A DNA stretch of 64,000 bases from the NCBI RefSeq assembly GCF_020297485.1, contig NZ_JAIWZC010000001.1, forward strand, positions 2,232,001-2,296,000, in the 5' to 3' direction. The notes below the pieces were generated by a model. That model was not told the origin of the DNA, ran no database searches, and was given only the letters and a program-made list of their open reading frames with translations. This document shows, in pieces, positions 54,705-63,429 of this stretch (positions are counted from its first letter, which is position 1; every line of letters begins with the position of its first letter). The translations under genes and the position numbers were made by a program. This DNA is from Enterocloster clostridioformis. GTDB taxonomy: Bacteria; Bacillota; Clostridia; Lachnospirales; Lachnospiraceae.

Positions 54705-55964
54705 CTAGCGCAGCCGGTGCATATACCTTAATCCCTCCGGCTCCTTCTCTGTCAGTATCCGGTGGATATCCAGAATCATATCCCCCGGCCCCATGGTTTC
54801 CTGGAACAGGCTTTTTTCCGTGCACCACACATTTCCCTCCTTCACAGCCTTAAAGTCAGCCAGGAGGCTGCTTTTATCCAAAAGCTGGTCCAGGCTGTCC
54901 AGTTCCCCGTCTATGGTGCTGTTGTAAATAATGTAATCCGCATCCCTGGCAGCGGCATAAAAGCTTTCCATCTGCATGTTCATGGTGGACAATGCATTTT
55001 CATTTCCCGCAAGTCCCTGCGGGACATAGGTTCCTCCGGCCAGGGCAATCATTTCGGCCACATAATCCCCGGACTTTCTCACATTGACATAGCCGTTGCT
55101 GCTGATATAGAAAAATGCCGCTGTCTTCCCGGTATTCTCCTGGTTCATCACAGGTAACAGCTGCCTTACCTGGTCGTCAAAACAGCGCTCTGCCTGTTCC
55201 TCCCGGCCCAGCAGCACGGCATATAATTTCAGCCACTCCATCCTGCCAAGGGGATGGCTCTCATAGCTGGAGCGCTCCACCAGAACCGGTATCCCCAGCT
55301 GTTCCAGCTGTTCCTTTACTTCCGGGGAATGATAAATCATGGTGGATTCTATGGCCAGGTCGCAGGACATGGACAATATCCGCTCATAATCCGGCGCGTT
55401 GTATTTGCCCGCATAAAGCATTCTGCCATCCTCCAGGGCTGACCTGGCCTCCTCTATGTACCAACCGGAAGCATCTGTCCCGGACAGTGTAATCCGGTCC
55501 GTTCCATCCAGACTGCAGAACAGGTCCATTGCTGATGTTGCCGCCAGATAAATATTCTTCAGCGGCTGTTTTATGACAGCCACATCGCCCGGAAGACCGG
55601 AGGGCTCTGTTTTCCCTTCCGGCACCACCAGATAGCGGCCGCTGTCCTTTATGGTAATCATCGGGTAGCCGCCATCGTAATAATCCACTGAAAACTGGTC
55701 CGCATAGAGAAGTTCCATACTCCTGGTTATCTTTTTGCTGCTCCAGCTTTCCGGGGCAGCTTCCGGATCCTCATCCGAGGCCGTCTGCCCGGCCGTTGTC
55801 TGCCCAGCCGTTGTCTGCCCGGCCGTTGTCTGCCCGGCCGCCGTCTGTCCCGCCGCCGTCCGTCCTGTCTCAGCCCGCCCGCCCGGCGAACAGCCTGCGC
55901 ATATCACCGCCATCAGAATTCCTGCGGCGGCAGCCGCCGTCACTATCTTTTTTCGTCTCATCAT
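54705..55964 (-). CDS. TroA/BtuF-like substrate-binding lipoprotein
   Basis: This extracytoplasmic binding protein (419 residues) has a signal with lipobox ICAGC near residue 24. A tandem-repeat linker follows (five-residue units of the kind TTAGQ, six copies), then a PF01497-type binding domain: DRITLSGTDASGWYI, YERILSMSCDLAIESTMIYHSPEV, VKEQLEQLGIPVLVERSSYESHPLG. It overlaps the end of the upstream lipoprotein gene by 4 bp. Operon context suggests a corrinoid or other metal-tetrapyrrole ligand. Confidence 0.88.
   Translation of the reverse strand: MMRRKKIVTAAAAAGILMAVICAGCSPGGRAETGRTAAGQTAAGQTTAGQTTAGQTTAGQTASDEDPEAAPESWSSKKITRSMELLYADQFSVDYYDGGYPMITIKDSGRYLVVPEGKTEPSGLPGDVAVIKQPLKNIYLAATSAMDLFCSLDGTDRITLSGTDASGWYIEEARSALEDGRMLYAGKYNAPDYERILSMSCDLAIESTMIYHSPEVKEQLEQLGIPVLVERSSYESHPLGRMEWLKLYAVLLGREEQAERCFDDQVRQLLPVMNQENTGKTAAFFYISSNGYVNVRKSGDYVAEMIALAGGTYVPQGLAGNENALSTMNMQMESFYAAARDADYIIYNSTIDGELDSLDQLLDKSSLLADFKAVKEGNVWCTEKSLFQETMGPGDMILDIHRILTEKEPEGLRYMHRLR
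55784..55873 (-). repeat. 15-bp tandem repeat in the binding-protein linker
   Basis: About six near-identical units of the type CCGTTGTCTGCCCGG (plus strand) encode the TTAGQ repeats after the lipobox. The units stay in frame, so copy-number change would only alter linker length. Confidence 0.8.
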
Positions 55965-56950
55965 TCAGCCCTTTTTATTGTCGTTGAATCAAACACCAGG
56001 GTATATTCCACCTCATGAGGCTCGCTCATGGCTATGGTATCCGCTATGACCTGCATCTTCCAGTCAAAGGCGCTGACCGGAATCTCAAAGGAAGAATTCC
56101 CTTCCGTGTTCACCAGGTCAAACTTCTCGCCCCCGACCTTCATATAATCATAGTTTGAACTGCTCCAGATAATGGTTGCAAAAGCCTTGCCGTCCTCAAT
56201 CCGGAGTGCAGCCGGCGTCTCCACAGATGCCCGGCCTGAACCGCCCTCCAGCCTGACTGCCACTGTATAGGAACCATCCTCCAGCTTGAGGCTCTCCGCG
56301 GCAGCCACCTTACCGTCTGCAAACGCCTCTGCCGGAAGGGAGTCGGCACGGAATACCAGCACACGGTCATACCATTTTTCCCTTTTCTTACTGAACGCAC
56401 TGCAGTCAATCCCCTTGTCCAGCGCTTCCACCGGTACCTTGAAAGTATGTTTCCCATCCGCGTTTTCCGCAAATGGAATAAAATCCGCATCAGGAGCCCG
56501 CTCTGCATCAGCGCCTGTTCCCATATACAGTTTCAGATACCCGGTTCCGCTCATGGTCATAACTGCACTCATGGCTCCATCCCGCACCGTAAGTTCACAC
56601 TCCGTAATCTGGAACATGCTGGAACTGGAGTCCACCTTAATCCCATAGACCCCATCTTTTATTGCATCTGCCAGAACCGGTACCATTCCGTCTTGCGCTA
56701 CATCCATCCGGCTGCCTGTCTCCTGGCTTCCGGTGTCTCCTGCCCGGGCGCGCTCTGCCGGGTCATCCCCTGTCTGCCTATCCTCTGTCTGCCTATCCCC
56801 TGTCTGCCTATCCTCTGCCTGAGAACCGGCTTCCCGGGCAATGTCTGCAGCGGCGGCAGCCGGCGCCTCCTTTCCGCAGCCTGAAAGAGTTCCGGCGGAC
56901 AGCCCCACGACAAGCAGCAGGGCAGCCAAGTTCATTTTCCTGAATTTCAT
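55961..56950 (-). CDS. Lipoprotein with two NEAT-like domains
   Basis: This predicted surface lipoprotein of about 329 residues starts at the ATG at 56950 (MKFRKMNLAA) with GGGGAG eight bases upstream and has the lipobox LSGC. A linker with DRQTG/DRQTE repeats follows. Two related domains come next: DGVYGIKVDSSSSMFQITECE (first) and DGSYTVAVRLEGGSGRASVET (second). Each continues through a strand with YLKLYMG or YDYMKVGG, an FxIPV or FKVPV strand, and a final beta strand. The pattern resembles NEAT heme-binding domains, but I could not confirm the heme tyrosine motif. It lies between the CbiK-like and binding-protein genes. Confidence 0.7.
   Translation of the reverse strand: MKFRKMNLAALLLVVGLSAGTLSGCGKEAPAAAAADIAREAGSQAEDRQTGDRQTEDRQTGDDPAERARAGDTGSQETGSRMDVAQDGMVPVLADAIKDGVYGIKVDSSSSMFQITECELTVRDGAMSAVMTMSGTGYLKLYMGTGADAERAPDADFIPFAENADGKHTFKVPVEALDKGIDCSAFSKKREKWYDRVLVFRADSLPAEAFADGKVAAAESLKLEDGSYTVAVRLEGGSGRASVETPAALRIEDGKAFATIIWSSSNYDYMKVGGEKFDLVNTEGNSSFEIPVSAFDWKMQVIADTIAMSEPHEVEYTLVFDSTTIKRAE
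56762..56822 (-). repeat. 15-bp tandem repeat in the NEAT-like lipoprotein linker
   Basis: Roughly four units of the type TGTCTGCCTATCCTC (plus strand) encode DRQTG/DRQTE repeats directly behind the lipobox region. It resembles the repeat in the next gene in unit length but not in sequence. Confidence 0.75.
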
Positions 56951-57017
56951 TTCCAATCTCCCCACCTTCAAAAGGGCGATCAGCAAATTGCCCCGACCGC
57001 CCATTTATCTTTCTGAT

Positions 57018-58076
57018 TTACTTTGTCAGACTGTCAACCGCTGCCTGAGCGTGTTCTACAAAGAGCTGTTTAATTGCTTCCAGCTCGCCCAGTCCGTTAA
57101 CAAGGCATGTCACTTCATAGCCTGCGTCCTCAAAGGCGGTCTTCCAGGAGCCCTCTTCGTCTCCTGCCATGTCGTTGTTAGCATGGTCGCCTGCCACGAT
57201 CATCAGCGGTTCCAGTACTACCTTCTTGTAGCTTCCTTCCTTCACTGCTGTCAGGACGTCATCCAGGCCTGGCGCCGCCTCCACGGTACCCACATAGTAA
57301 TTCCTATAGCCTTCCTCCGTGAGCATGTCCTGCATTTTTGCGTACACCTGGTTAGAATCTGCCTCAGTGCCATGTCCCATGAAGCAGATAGCTGTCTCGC
57401 CGTCATCATACCGGGCAGTTGCCTCTGTGATGGCCTTCATCACTGCCCTGAAATCATCATCTGTGGTGAGAAGCGGCTTTCCGATTGCCACTTTCTCAAA
57501 TGCATCCGAATACTCCGCCACCTCATTGACCAAATCCGTATACTCAAGCCCGTTCATCAGATGGGTAGGCTGAATCACAAGATTCCTGACGCCGTTCTTT
57601 TCCGCGCGGTCAAGGGCCTCGCCCACATTGTCAATGGCAACGTCATCCCGGGATTTTACGTGGTCAATAATAATCTGGCTGGTAAATCCTCTTCTTACGG
57701 CAAAGTCAGGAAATGCCTTCTCAATAGCGTCCTCAATGGCACCAATGGTCAGACGTCTGCTGTCATTGTAGCTGGTACCAAAGCTGACTACCAGAAGTTC
57801 ATTTTCACCGATCTCATCCTGATTCCTGGTATTATCCTTAGATGCATCCCCGGTATCGTAATTCTCCTCGTCCGCCTCGGCAGCTGCTTCTGCGGCCTCT
57901 TCTGTCGTCTCCGCTGCTTCCGTCTCTGCCGCTGTTGTTGCCTCAGCAGTGGCCGCTGCCTCAGTCTCCTTGGTTGTCTCTGCGGCTGTTTCCTTCTGTC
58001 CGCCGGAACAGCCGGCCGCGGTCACCGTTGTCAGGGCTGCCGCCGCAAATAATACTGCCAGTTTTTTCATTTTCAT
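57018..58076 (-). CDS. cbiK: Lipoprotein CbiK-type cobaltochelatase
   Basis: This class II chelatase is of the CbiK family, which inserts Co2+ into sirohydrochlorin. It has the N-terminal VVSFGTSYNDSRRLTIGAIEDAI, the metal-site histidine region with VIQPTHLMNGLEYTD, the ICFMGHGTEADSNQVY block and VLEPLMIVAGDHANNDMAG. Unlike the cytosolic enzyme it has a signal peptide with lipobox TAAGC and an acidic Ala/Glu/Thr linker of about 50 residues, so it should be anchored outside the membrane. The ATG at 58076 has AAGGAGG nine bases upstream. It is the first gene behind the cobalamin riboswitch. An extracellular chelatase is also known in Desulfovibrio next to heme-importer genes. Confidence 0.92.
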   Translation of the reverse strand: MKMKKLAVLFAAAALTTVTAAGCSGGQKETAAETTKETEAAATAEATTAAETEAAETTEEAAEAAAEADEENYDTGDASKDNTRNQDEIGENELLVVSFGTSYNDSRRLTIGAIEDAIEKAFPDFAVRRGFTSQIIIDHVKSRDDVAIDNVGEALDRAEKNGVRNLVIQPTHLMNGLEYTDLVNEVAEYSDAFEKVAIGKPLLTTDDDFRAVMKAITEATARYDDGETAICFMGHGTEADSNQVYAKMQDMLTEEGYRNYYVGTVEAAPGLDDVLTAVKEGSYKKVVLEPLMIVAGDHANNDMAGDEEGSWKTAFEDAGYEVTCLVNGLGELEAIKQLFVEHAQAAVDSLTK

Positions 58077-58387
58077 CTTCTCTTTCCTCCTTGTTTTATA
58101 TAACCCCATCGGTCAAAGAAAGGTAGAGGAATATGCCGCCTGTATCTGACGAATCCCAAACGGCAGTCTGCACGCGCATAGGCGTATTCCGGAAGATGTC
58201 AGCAGATATGTGTTTTTCTGCAGATATGTAATACGCAGCGTATCCATGCTCCGAAGGAATCCCCTTCCGTCCGGGCACAGCTTCCCCTGCGTAAAAATCC
58301 GTTACCGTCTGAGTCAGAAATCCGCGGCCGAAACACCGTAAATCGGTACAACCAATTACTCGTGATCTGGAAATATATTCCTGTACC

Positions 58388-58560
58388 AACAACTGGCAGG
58401 TTTCCTGACTCGTATATCAACACGCATGACCGCCTTCCCAATTCAAACGAATCAGTGACTGTCCTTGACACGAACCATGCGCTCCTTACTTACAGTGACG
58501 AGATCGTACAGGATTTCCACCTGTTTCCCTATTACCCGCAGTCTGCCAGCGACAGACAGC
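58388..58560 (-). ncRNA. Cobalamin (B12) riboswitch
   Basis: On the minus strand the conserved elements follow in order: AATAGGGAA, GGTGGAAATCC (58521-58511), CACTGTAAG, GGGAAGGCGG (58439-58430), and the B12 box GAGTCAGGAAACCTGCC (58411-58395). It lies about 310 bases before cbiK; the stretch between (58110-58387) shows no further gene and I could not assign an expression platform. Confidence 0.95.
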
Positions 58561-58591
58561 GGCACCAGTTGTTCTTAACTCGATATGATTT

Positions 58592-58620
58592 ATCCTACCA
58601 CTTAATGTAAAAAAAGGCAA
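58592..58620 (-). promoter_or_regulatory. Candidate promoter of the cobalamin-riboswitch operon
   Basis: Minus-strand TTGCCT (58620-58615) and TAGGAT (58597-58592) with a 17-bp spacer, about 30 bp upstream of the aptamer. The -10 box is a weak match. Confidence 0.5.
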
Positions 58621-58625
58621 TAAAA

Positions 58626-58904
58626 TCAATCATTATCCGGAAGCAGCTTCACTGTCACCATGATCTGTTTCAGAAACTCCCCTTCCTCCAGCCTGATATC
58701 CTCCACATGGGTCTGGGGAGGAAACTCAAAAGTTTTCTCCTCAATCTCCAGATAGAGCCAGTTGTAAGCCGCCTCTCTGGCATGCTCCACCGCATCCTCC
58801 AGGTCCGGTCCGTCTGCCTCGCAGCACTGCAGATCCGGAAATGTTACATGGTAGCCTTTATCGTTTTTATGAGGCGTAAATACCGCCGGGTAAGTAAATG
58901 TCAT
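58626..58904 (-). CDS. HicB-like protein (orphan)
   Basis: This small protein of 92 residues belongs to the HicB/UPF0150 fold: YPAVFTPHKNDKGYHVTFPDL, followed by CEADGPDLEDAVEHAREAAYNWL. HicB proteins are usually antitoxins next to a HicA RNA-binding toxin, but no HicA frame is present on either side. It has no clear C-terminal DNA-binding domain either. The ATG at 58904 has GGAGG eight bases upstream. It ends about 6 bp before the promoter of the cobalamin operon. Confidence 0.8.
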   Translation of the reverse strand: MTFTYPAVFTPHKNDKGYHVTFPDLQCCEADGPDLEDAVEHAREAAYNWLYLEIEEKTFEFPPQTHVEDIRLEEGEFLKQIMVTVKLLPDND

Positions 58905-59039
58905 TTCTTTCTTCCTCCAATATTCATAATAAAGCATACTTATTATATACTGAATTTGGATTCTGCACAATCTCGGAGTGTTATTGGGAAGCTGTTATTT
59001 TTTGTAGAATATTCTGCATTTCCCATACCATCTATGATG

Positions 59040-59384
59040 TCACTGACGGACACGCCGGGATTCCGGCAGCGCACCCGTTTCTGTGTGGCAGGCCTCCAGA
59101 ATCCGATAGTCCATCTTACGCAGGACATTCTCGGAGAACCGGATGACCGGTGTCATGCCCTCCCCAAGGGTAATATCCTGCCAGCCCTCGTCTGACAGCG
59201 GCATGAACGCCCTGTAACGGAAGATTCCCCATGTATCTCGGTCTATCAGCTCCGGACTGAATGCCGGCGCTTTGTAATCCAGCTTCCACAGCCCTCCGCG
59301 TCCGCAGATTCGTCCTGTCTCCTCCCGCCTCCTTTATAAGCTGCTCCACATTCACGAGGGCAGCCAGCGTCTGTTCCATTTCTT
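59040..59384 (-). pseudogene. Threonine-synthase-like fragment, decayed
   Basis: A minus-strand frame reads GGLWKLDYKAPAFSPELID, TWGIFRYRAFMPLSDEGWQ and DITLGEGMTPVIRFSENV. This is the start of a fold-type-II PLP enzyme of the threonine synthase group, with its zinc-like GG-LW region and LGEGMTP loop. A second frame carries the true N-terminus MEQTLAALVNVEQLIKEAG, so a frameshift lies near 59290. The PLP lysine domain is missing; the sequence degrades after RKMDYRILEA. A TTGACA box at 59413-59408 on the same strand may be its old promoter. Between it and ogt (59385-59692) I see nothing else I can support. Confidence 0.6.
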
Positions 59385-59692
59385 TATGCTATATCCTGTT
59401 TTTGCTGTCAATCCCTTTTTATAGGACTGTATATTCTATTATAATTCATATCCATGCTTTGGTCATGAACCGTTCAGAAAAGTATGGGCAAAATGGTCGG
59501 CAAAACAGTTGATAAAATACAAAAAAAATTCGTTCCTGTTCATATCTTATTCATACCTTGATGCTATATTTAATTTATAAAGCGTAATGCTTTTCATACA
59601 ACTTTTCTCATACTAGATGGGCCGTCAGGAAACTGCCGGTCCATTTGTGTTGCGATAATCAGAACAACCTTTCCCAAGACATACCCTTATCC

Positions 59693-60232
59693 TTAAAGCG
59701 CCGTCCCCCTCTTAGGCATGAACAAGCCTTCCATATCCGCACTTTCATGCTTCAGCAGCCATATCTTTTTATCAATGCCCCCGGCATATCCGGTCAGACT
59801 GCCGGTTGTGCCTACTACCCGGTGGCACGGGATGATGATGGAAATGGGATTGTGTCCCACAGCTCCGCCCACTGCCTGGGCAGACATGGTTTCCCTGTTC
59901 ATCCTCACCGCCATTTTCTTTGCAATATCGCCGTATGTAGTGAGCTGGCCGTAAGGAATCTGACAGAGGATTTCCCACACTCCCTGCCGGAATTCTCCGC
60001 CCGGAGGAGCCAGCAAAAGCTCTGAGGGTACCGGCTTCTTTCCTGCAAAATAGCGGTCCAGCCAGTCCTTCGTATGTTTAAAAATACCAAGTTCCCGGTC
60101 CTCAGTCATCTCTTCTTTTACAGTACCGGCAAAATATTTCTGTCCTTCCAGCCATAGCCCAACCAGTCTTTCACCGTCAGCAGCCAGCTTAATCCCGCCA
60201 ACCGGCGATGCATAATCTGTCGTATAATACAT
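59693..60232 (-). CDS. ogt: Methylated-DNA-protein-cysteine methyltransferase
   Basis: This suicide enzyme removes the methyl group from O6-methylguanine. The active-site motif ISIIIPCHRVVGTTGSLTGY with its cysteine and the recognition helix region YGQLTTYGDIAKKMA are present. The ATG at 60232 (MYYTTDYASP) has GGGAG five bases upstream; the open frame runs upstream for 24 codons without homology. The length of about 179 is normal. It may compensate in part for the interrupted tag gene, although the lesions repaired differ. Confidence 0.93.
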   Translation of the reverse strand: MYYTTDYASPVGGIKLAADGERLVGLWLEGQKYFAGTVKEEMTEDRELGIFKHTKDWLDRYFAGKKPVPSELLLAPPGGEFRQGVWEILCQIPYGQLTTYGDIAKKMAVRMNRETMSAQAVGGAVGHNPISIIIPCHRVVGTTGSLTGYAGGIDKKIWLLKHESADMEGLFMPKRGTAL

Positions 60233-60361
60233 ATTACTCCCTCTCTGTTCTCCCTGTTTATCCATGAAGCGCTTCCCACGCGCTGCCGCTCCTGTATCCG
60301 TCACACACCCGGCAGTCTTTATAATAAGCTTCCTGTATACACGCCGGAACAGGAATAATCC

Positions 60362-61846
60362 CTACCCCAGCAGCCCCCGCACCGTATTCCCGTCAAACAC
60401 CACCGCTGGGACGTGTTCCACTTCTATCTGGTAGAGGGCGTTGGCAGCCATATGCTCTGCGGCCTGCTCCAAATCCCGGATTCCTGTGGTGTCCGCGTAT
60501 TTTTCTATGACCGCGTCAAGTGCCTCTTCAGTCACCACACATTCATTTTCGTGCAGTCCCATGCGTCTTAAAACCTTTGGCATGGCGTACCTGGAAAATA
60601 TGATTTTCTTCTCCTCCGGTGTATAATCCGGAATATCAATCACTGCAAAACGCGACATAAGGGGCGCACTGATTTGGCTCTTATCGTTTGCCGTGGCAAT
60701 GGGATAGACGCCGCCGGTGGGAATCATACATTCTATGTAATTGTCCGTAAATCCCAGATTGTCTAAGAGGGTCAGCAGCACATCGGCGGGATTGCCGTTG
60801 CCTTTTCCCGCTGACGCCTTGTCCAGTTCGTTGATAATAAAGACAAGGTTGGATTCTCCCGCCATGGAGAAGGCTTCCATAATGATGCCCGGTTTGGCAT
60901 TTGAATAGATACGGGAACTGCCGGTGAGCTGTTCCGGGTCATTGATGGAGCTCATATCCAGGGTCGTCCACGGAAGCTTTAAAATCCTGGCTACCGCATA
61001 GGCAATCTGTGACTTTCCGGTGCCTGCCGGACCCACCAGAAGCATGCCGTATGCGGGAAGGGTATGGGTACGGTTAATCTGTATGATGGTCTCTATGATT
61101 CTCTGCTTGACCCGTTCCATACCGTACAGCTCCTCATCCAGAATCCGCCGGGCCTCCCTTGGATCAATGGACTCAAAATAGTGGTTCTTCCACTGTATGT
61201 TCATCATAATGGAAAGGGCGCGCTGCGCATGGCGCCTCTCCTCCGGAGTCACTTCATGGGATCGGGCTACCGCCAGATTCCGGCGGGCCCAGATTCGTAT
61301 GTTGTCAGGCAGCGTTCTGCCGGCGCAGTTCATAAAATCAGAAAGACTCTGGAGACTGGTCAGCTTCATATCGTCCCCGATTTCCTCCAGGTCCTCTTCC
61401 GCCAGTTCCGTCTCCGGCGCGCTGCTTGCCAGCAGCCTGTCAATCATAAACTGGAGAAATCCGTCTTCAGCGGAAAGCTTGGTCCCGCCGCCAAAGGCCA
61501 CCTCCCGAATCTTATAGACCGCGTATCCGTCCCCGCGGTTCTGGCCGGACAGGCGGACACTGATATGGTTCTCTCCCAGCCAGCGCAGCAGACTGATGAA
61601 GCGTGCGTCAACCCGCAGGATATCAGCGCTGATGGTCCCGTCCTCCTCCTTGAATTCAAAGGCCGTCCGTTTGGCCTGATTTGTAAATACGCCGCAGGAA
61701 TGGTGCTTCCAGTCCCGGCTGCTGTTATCCAGAACAAGCATGGGCTTCTCCGGGGAGGCAGCCGCCTCGCCGGAGCAGTATACCGTATAGGTGCACTGGG
61801 GCTCCTCTTCCTTTTTGGGTGTATCGCTGAAATCAAATACCGGCAT
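60362..61846 (-). CDS. AAA ATPase, Lon-like without protease domain
   Basis: This protein of 494 residues has an uncharacterised N-terminal domain (1 to about 230) and a C-terminal AAA+ module. Walker A is LVGPAGTGKSQIA; the Walker B strand reads LVFIINELDKA with asparagine where Lon and relatives have aspartate. A sensor-1 TANDKSQ and an arginine finger in APLMSRFAVIDIP follow, plus the small lid ending in TGIRDLEQAAEHMAANAL, Lon-like. No peptidase serine-lysine dyad is present. The ATG has GGGAGG six bases upstream. It may act as a stand-alone remodeller; the substrate is unknown. Confidence 0.8.
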   Translation of the reverse strand: MPVFDFSDTPKKEEEPQCTYTVYCSGEAAASPEKPMLVLDNSSRDWKHHSCGVFTNQAKRTAFEFKEEDGTISADILRVDARFISLLRWLGENHISVRLSGQNRGDGYAVYKIREVAFGGGTKLSAEDGFLQFMIDRLLASSAPETELAEEDLEEIGDDMKLTSLQSLSDFMNCAGRTLPDNIRIWARRNLAVARSHEVTPEERRHAQRALSIMMNIQWKNHYFESIDPREARRILDEELYGMERVKQRIIETIIQINRTHTLPAYGMLLVGPAGTGKSQIAYAVARILKLPWTTLDMSSINDPEQLTGSSRIYSNAKPGIIMEAFSMAGESNLVFIINELDKASAGKGNGNPADVLLTLLDNLGFTDNYIECMIPTGGVYPIATANDKSQISAPLMSRFAVIDIPDYTPEEKKIIFSRYAMPKVLRRMGLHENECVVTEEALDAVIEKYADTTGIRDLEQAAEHMAANALYQIEVEHVPAVVFDGNTVRGLLG

Positions 61847-61970
61847 GATAATCCTCCCTAATTATGTACATCTTATTTTTGTGTCAACAGAGGGATTGGG
61901 GATTTTCCTTTATGTTTTCCCCATGTTATCCTTTCCGGAAGCATCCAGGCGGCTTCCTCTGCTGACCTTA

Positions 61971-62411
61971 CTATCTTCTCTCAGCTAAGAGCATATTAAC
62001 AGCAGAATCAAAATACGTTTTATCTATATCCTGGTCAAACTCCTCCCTGTAACTCTCATAAATCTCGCTTTTCACATCAGCATATGCTGACTCTGATCTT
62101 GCTACTTTCTTGCTGGCCACATACATATTATGCTCTCTGCATAACGGAAGCAAACGCTCCTGCATAACAGTTTTTAATTGATTCGAAATCTCTCTGTTCA
62201 TATCGCTGATATCTTTGTTTGAAAATTCATGCAAATCCTCAAGCCAGTCAATTACCTTTACAAAACGGTTCCTCCCTTTAAAAGCTTCATAGGAGGCCGC
62301 AGTTATAAACGAATTCCAAATACAATCTTTATATATTGAATGCCTTTCAGCACATTCCCTGCAGTCAATTTCGCTGACATAATGGGCCATCTCTACGTAA
62401 AAACAATTCAA
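61971..62411 (-). CDS. Hypothetical protein, AT-rich cassette
   Basis: I do not recognise this protein of about 146 residues. It is helical and has a cluster of cysteines and charged residues in VSEIDCRECAERHSIYKDC, and a C-terminal DVKSEIYESYREEFDQ. I choose the TTG at 62411, 5 bp after the stop of the preceding gene and with AAGGA about 11 bases upstream; the frame is open to 62459. Codon use is AT-rich like its upstream partner. It looks like the effector or partner gene of that cassette, but no catalytic motif is evident. Confidence 0.55.
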   Translation of the reverse strand: MNCFYVEMAHYVSEIDCRECAERHSIYKDCIWNSFITAASYEAFKGRNRFVKVIDWLEDLHEFSNKDISDMNREISNQLKTVMQERLLPLCREHNMYVASKKVARSESAYADVKSEIYESYREEFDQDIDKTYFDSAVNMLLAERR

Positions 62412-62416
62412 ACGTT

Positions 62417-62881
62417 CTATATTTCCTTCTCTTCTTCTTTCAAAATATCCAGCGCACAAATTACCCCTTCTGCGTCTCCCGATATCTGAATTTTACGATA
62501 GCTTGTATCTTTTTTCTTTTTTATAATCATTCTCACATTCACTTTTTTCTTATCAGAAAAATATTTCTTAACAAAGTACTTCATCAAATCATAACAGGCG
62601 GACGCTGACAGACTGATTATAAAGGGTAGCAAAATATCAAAATCCCTTGATGCCAACTATTCAAAATTATCTTTATCATATACCATGGTACAAGGAATGT
62701 CCTCGCTTTTGGCGAACCTGTTTAAATCAAACGCAAATTCATTTATAATATCTTTTCCATCAGTAAACTCTGGTAATATATATATCATCCCGTCATTCTC
62801 GTTCAATGACGCTTTGCCCGATAACTCTCTAAAATCAGCTTCTGAAACCAGATGATCTTTTATCGTATAGTTTTTAACCAT
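62417..62881 (-). pseudogene. Small two-part gene interrupted by an in-frame amber codon
   Basis: From the ATG at 62881 (GGAGG nine bases upstream) a frame of 74 codons runs MVKNYTIKDHLVSEADFRE to VYDKDNFE and TAG (62659-62657). The same frame then stays open for 79 more codons, through LLPFIISLSASACYDLMKYF and VNVRMIIKKKKDTSYRKIQ, to the stop at 62417. The two halves make one plausible protein of about 154 residues: an alpha/beta front, a hydrophobic helix and a strand-rich tail. Re-initiation at a TTG at 62632 (AAGGGA nine bases upstream) would give two proteins instead. The shape recalls effector-associated constant components of bacterial conflict systems, a weak resemblance. Confidence 0.5.
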
Positions 62882-63027
62882 ATTCCCAATTCCTCCAACC
62901 AGGCGTGAATAAGTCAACTTTATCATTCGACCCAGTTACCTCATATAATCTATATTGTACCATATCTGCATACTTCTTTCCATCCCGAGATTGATTGCAT
63001 TTTCCAAACTTTGGATTCCTGTTGATT

Positions 63028-63226
63028 TTACATCAATCCACAAAATATAATATCACATATCAAAACCTGCACCATCCTTTGATTCTGGTCTCCTGTCTTA
63101 GGAAGTCCTGCAAGAGTCCCTTCATCGTCCAGTACCGTCATCTTGGGTACTTCCAGCAGCTGCGCCATTGGTAATTCCAGGTCAAATGTCTTTTTTAATA
63201 GCTCTGTGTAATACTGCCTTTCTCAT
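63028..63226 (-). other. Remnant coding-like stretch, unidentified
   Basis: A minus-strand frame reads QYYTELLKKTFDLELPM, AQLLEVPKMTVLDDEGTLAG and LPKTGDQNQRMVQ then stops at 63028. It has coding character but no start and no family I can name. The rest of the gap from 62927 to 63429 shows nothing I can support. Confidence 0.3.
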
Positions 63227-63429
63227 TTCCTCTTTTCCGGTCTTTATCCGTGTGTTAAAGCATATCATGATTCCTGCTGCCGCGCAATGAAGAGGGACTC
63301 CGCAAAATAATATATGTTCCAAAAAACAGGAGCCAAAATAAGTTTCCTTATACCGGCTCCCATATCATCCAATCAGATGTCCCGGCACACGGACATCGTC
63401 ATTTCACAGACTCATATTACATTAAAATG

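Noticed and set aside
56841..58052. Plus-strand open frame of 403 codons
   Set aside because: It lies entirely opposite the cbiK and NEAT-like lipoprotein genes, which have motifs, lipoboxes and ribosome binding sites; it is a shadow of GC-rich codon use.
58626..58904. HicAB toxin-antitoxin pair
   Set aside because: Only the HicB-like partner is present; neither side holds a HicA-sized frame with its double-stranded RNA-binding fold.
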